Source: Mesorhizobium sp.
GTDB taxonomy: Bacteria > Pseudomonadota > Alphaproteobacteria > Rhizobiales > Rhizobiaceae
Reading direction: 5' to 3'
Assembly (NCBI GenBank): GCA_004020315.1
Contig: SAQG01000021.1
Coordinates: forward strand, 35,719-99,718
Length of the DNA stretch: 64,000 nt
Within the stretch, counting starts at the first letter, position 1; each line of letters opens with the position of its first letter. A program made the translations under genes and the position numbers. The notes below the pieces were generated by a model, which saw only the letters and a program-made list of their open reading frames with translations, searched no databases and was not told the origin of the DNA. This document shows positions 60,922 to 64,000 of the stretch, piece by piece.

Positions 60922-62091
60922 TCAGACGATGATCCGCGCCGCCCGCCCGAGCGTGCGCTCGGCGTCGTTGTAGTAGTTGGACGCCTGTTGCACCGAGCGA
61001 TGCTGCGACTGCTGCATCGCCTCGGGCAGCGGAATGCCGCGACGGGCGGTTTCGGTGAGATAGCCGGAGCGCAGGCCGTGGGCGGAAAATGCCATCGGAT
61101 CAAGCCCGGCCTCGGCGACGCGTCGCTTCAGGATCAGGTTGACCGCCTGCGGCGTCAGCGCGCGTTTTTTGAGATTGCCCCAGCGGTCGATGCCGCGGAA
61201 GACGGCGCCCTCCCTGAGCACGGCGCGCTCGAGCCATTCCTTCAAGACCAGCACCGGCCGGCCGACGAGCAGCACGAAAGCGTCGCTGTCCGCCTGTGTC
61301 GTTTTGGTGCGGCCGAGCCGGATCGACAGGCAGGGCAGTTTTTCGCCGCCGGGATTCTTGGGGTCGGCGGTCACCGGCTCTTCTTCGACGATCTGCTCGA
61401 ACCTGAGCGAAGCAATCTCGCTGCGGCGGCGGCCGCCGGAGGCGAAGGCGGTGATAAGAAGGGCACGGTCACGCAGGTCGACGAGACGGTCGCCGGCGCA
61501 GGTGTTGAGCAGGGTGGTCAAAATATCGGCGGTCACCGCCTTGTTGCTCTTGCGGCCCCGGGGGCGGGCGCTGGCGCGCACGGCGAGTTTTATGGCGCTG
61601 CGCAGGCCTGGCGCGTTGAATTTTCCCACAAAACCGCGCCAGCCGGTCAGCGTCGACCAGCTGGACAGACGCCGGCGTACGGTGTTCGGCGCGTGCGGTC
61701 CATCGACGCGCAACAGTTTTGCCGACTTCAACGCCGCGGTCACGTCTTCCGGCATACCGTGCGACACGTCGGTTTCACGCTTTGCAGGATCCCACAGGTG
61801 ATGGGCGACGAATTTTATCAGCAGTGCCTCCGGCGCCGGCCAGGGGAGCGAAAAACCGGTCGCGGCGAGCGACCAGGCCTCGAGATAGCCGAGGTCGGAG
61901 GCCAGCGCCCGCAGCGAATTCTCGCCGATGCCTTCTTTGGCGAGATGGCGCAGTGTGGCGACGTCGTCGTCGGTGAGGATTTCGGCCAGAAAATCGCGCC
62001 GGTCGAATGGCAGCACCGAATCCAGCGCATCGAGCGCCTCCGCACGGCGCAGTTTTTGGTCTGGTAAGGGCTTTGGCAGGCGAAGATCCAT
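60922..62091 (-). CDS. Tyrosine recombinase/integrase
   Basis: GGRRRSEIASLRFEQI, FSAHGLRSGYLTETARRG, QHRSVQQASNYYND (R...HxxR...H...Y). Confidence 0.92.
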   Translation of the reverse strand: MDLRLPKPLPDQKLRRAEALDALDSVLPFDRRDFLAEILTDDDVATLRHLAKEGIGENSLRALASDLGYLEAWSLAATGFSLPWPAPEALLIKFVAHHLWDPAKRETDVSHGMPEDVTAALKSAKLLRVDGPHAPNTVRRRLSSWSTLTGWRGFVGKFNAPGLRSAIKLAVRASARPRGRKSNKAVTADILTTLLNTCAGDRLVDLRDRALLITAFASGGRRRSEIASLRFEQIVEEEPVTADPKNPGGEKLPCLSIRLGRTKTTQADSDAFVLLVGRPVLVLKEWLERAVLREGAVFRGIDRWGNLKKRALTPQAVNLILKRRVAEAGLDPMAFSAHGLRSGYLTETARRGIPLPEAMQQSQHRSVQQASNYYNDAERTLGRAARIIV

Positions 62092-62100
62092 GACGGCGGC

Positions 62101-63195
62101 TCAGAACAGATATTTTTTGTCTGCCCAGGCGAGCAGTACGGCGGCATCGCGGTCTGGCAGGCGCACCCGTCCTTGGCGCAGGCCTTCAGCGATCGCATCG
62201 CCGACGTCCGGATCGACCCAGTGCCCGTGCGTCATCAGAAAGAACCAGGCGAAGGGCAGGCCAATCTCGGCGTCGATCGCCTCGGTCCGCTCCATCAGGC
62301 GATGCACCGAAATACCGTCTTCCATCGGCAGCCGCTCTGCCGGCATTTTGAGCGGCCGCGGGATAAAGCCGATCTCGCGCCGGCCACGATCTTCGAGATC
62401 GTGGATGTCGAAGGCCCAATGGTCAAAAATGCGGTGGGCGCAAGCGCTCGACCGCTCCCAGTCGGCAAAAAAGCGGTTCTCGCGCGGCACAGAATCGAAC
62501 CAGTCCGGATTGGCGTCTAAAAACGCGGTGTCGCGCGTGCCGTCGGGGCCGACCTCACGGATGATGCGGTTTTCGAGCTCGGGACGGCTTGCCTCGCGCT
62601 GTTCCGTGTCGATGCGCGCCCGGCGCGCCAAAAAACTCTTCATGTGAACGATGCCGCCGCCGGCGCGGCCGCGCAGCCGGTAGACCGGCCCTGCGAGCTG
62701 CTGCGCCTCGGCAGCGGAATCACGCAAAACCCAGGTCGGCTCGAAGAGCTGGTCGACGCTGTTGGGGCGGTAGTCGGGATCGACTACGGGGCCGGCCACG
62801 ACCTCGATCTCGCGGCTGAGCGAGAGTTGCACGAACTCGGCGACGCCCGGCCCGGACGGCGCAAAGGCGAAGGCGCTAGCGCCGCGCCATTCAGCGAATT
62901 TTGTCCCGTCCTCGCGATGCCGGTTCCAGAAGGCGGTGAGATCGCCGCCCAGTTCGGCCAGCTCGCGTTCGACCCAGGCACGGTGGTCGCCGCTGCGCGT
63001 GCCGTCGGCAGCGACAACAGCGTGAGGGTTGCACCAATAGGGATCGTCGATCGTCGCGACGGTGAAGGCAAAGCCTGGAAAGGCCTTGTTGAGAGCAGGG
63101 GCGAGCTCGGCGTCGGCCGACTGCGCCTCCAGAGATGCGAGCACGGTTTCGGCGGAAGCGGGGTCGGGCAGGCGGACGGGTTTTTCTTCGCTCAT
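62101..63195 (-). CDS. Hypothetical protein (364 aa), probably cotranscribed with the integrase
   Basis: Long ORF 9 bp upstream of the integrase start on the same strand. Confidence 0.8.
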   Translation of the reverse strand: MSEEKPVRLPDPASAETVLASLEAQSADAELAPALNKAFPGFAFTVATIDDPYWCNPHAVVAADGTRSGDHRAWVERELAELGGDLTAFWNRHREDGTKFAEWRGASAFAFAPSGPGVAEFVQLSLSREIEVVAGPVVDPDYRPNSVDQLFEPTWVLRDSAAEAQQLAGPVYRLRGRAGGGIVHMKSFLARRARIDTEQREASRPELENRIIREVGPDGTRDTAFLDANPDWFDSVPRENRFFADWERSSACAHRIFDHWAFDIHDLEDRGRREIGFIPRPLKMPAERLPMEDGISVHRLMERTEAIDAEIGLPFAWFFLMTHGHWVDPDVGDAIAEGLRQGRVRLPDRDAAVLLAWADKKYLF

Positions 63196-63310
63196 CCCAG
63201 GTGGCCTTTCTCGCGCGGCGGAATAGCACCTTGCGTCATTCTCGGCCGCGCGGGACGTGACCGGCGGGGCTCTGCAGGGCGATTCTGGCTGATTTGGGCG
63301 GCGAGATCAA

Positions 63311-63343
63311 TCACTATCGATAAGAGGTCATTATCGATAGTGA
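63311..63343. repeat. Perfect 13-bp inverted repeat with 7-bp spacer: TCACTATCGATAA-GAGGTCA-TTATCGATAGTGA
   Basis: Read directly; between the integrase operon (-) and the DUF1612-like gene (+). Confidence 0.95.
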
Positions 63344-63416
63344 GAAAGATGCCAGAGAAAATCCCCTGCAAGTCAACTTAAATGCCGGATAGCTTGACTA
63401 ACGCGAATCAGCCATC

Positions 63417-64000
63417 ATGAAAACAATGGCTTACGACATCGGTCTTTTGTCCCTGGAAACCCTGATCGGGCCGGTTTCCCGCGCGACCGAAGCCTTGGCG
63501 CGTCTCGACGAGCGCCTGGCCCGCTCGCCGGTCCGCGACGGTTTTATCGAGCGCCAGCACTTCGCCGACGCAGCCGCCGCGCTTTGGCTCGTGGGCGAGC
63601 TCGTCCACCTCGAGGACCTCGTCCTGCACGACGCCCATATGGACATCCGCACCCCAACCCACGAGCTCACCCGGGCGCACGCGGTGCTGCGAACCCGCCG
63701 TCGAATTTTGTCGCAAAAGCCGGACTGGGCGCTCGGCCGCGACGGTTTTTGGGCCCTGACTGGCCGGGGCGGCGCCGTGCCGGCGGCGGAGGGTCCAAAA
63801 AACCGGGAAGGGGAGGGAGCTCGAGCCAGCCCCGTTGAAGCCGACGGTCGGGATGATGGTGAGGACGATCTTCTGGCTGAGGAATTTGCCGAGATCGATG
63901 CTGTCCTGGCGCGCTCGTCGAAGATCCTCAGCGGCGCCGACGTGTCGGCGAGGACGCCGCGTTCGGACGAGCGGCCGGACCTGATCTACGATCTCGACTG
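63417..64000 (+). CDS. DUF1612/HTH-type protein (partial, runs off window)
   Basis: ATG 63417 opens MKTMAYDIGLLSLETLIGPVSRATEALARLDERLARSPVRDGFIERQHFADAAAALWLVGELVHLEDLVLHDAHMDIRTPTHEL...; no stop before the edge. Confidence 0.75.
   Translation, partial: MKTMAYDIGLLSLETLIGPVSRATEALARLDERLARSPVRDGFIERQHFADAAAALWLVGELVHLEDLVLHDAHMDIRTPTHELTRAHAVLRTRRRILSQKPDWALGRDGFWALTGRGGAVPAAEGPKNREGEGARASPVEADGRDDGEDDLLAEEFAEIDAVLARSSKILSGADVSARTPRSDERPDLIYDLD

Noticed and set aside
60988-62067. 359-aa plus-strand ORF
   Set aside because: Antisense to the tyrosine recombinase with R, H, R, Y residues.
1-64000. CRISPR arrays, rRNA and tRNA genes
   Set aside because: No regularly spaced direct repeats beyond the 17-bp triplet (no spacers) and no rRNA or tRNA-like sequence noticed by reading; a tRNAscan/Infernal run would be needed to exclude them.

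Overview
This looks like part of an alphaproteobacterial (probably Rhizobiales, Mesorhizobium-like) repABC replicon. About 53-64 kb is plasmid backbone: MucR/Ros regulator, repA-repB-repC with a counter-transcribed RNA and two identical parS-like palindromes, an Xre/RES toxin-antitoxin pair, a tyrosine recombinase with an uncharacterised partner ORF, and a DUF1612-type gene that runs off the end. About 1-51 kb is a stress / low-oxygen island: two paralogous ABC-FtsX-HlyD export operons, FtsH, Hsp20, three universal stress proteins (one truncated), CBS-BON and BON proteins, a Prs-like enzyme, a phosphoribosyltransferase, phosphoketolase, a P-type cation ATPase, an MBL-fold RNA exonuclease, cytochrome c, a CDP-archaeol-synthase-like membrane protein, a Kef-type antiporter, an RND pump with an ArsR regulator, and two Crp/Fnr regulators (one with an FNR-like Cys cluster). 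The strongest signal outside the genes is a dispersed set of FNR/FixK-type palindromes. I read eight perfect TTGAT-N4-ATCAA sites and ten near matches, nearly all intergenic and often centred about 60-65 bp before a start codon. They run through the island and are absent, as far as I could see, from the repABC backbone. This suggests a mobile, self-regulated oxygen-limitation regulon, similar in content to the mycobacterial DosR regulon. A second candidate is a lox-like 13-bp inverted repeat with a 7-bp spacer near the tyrosine recombinase. Several genes are frameshifted or truncated. All calls come from reading sequence and ORF translations; no database search was run.
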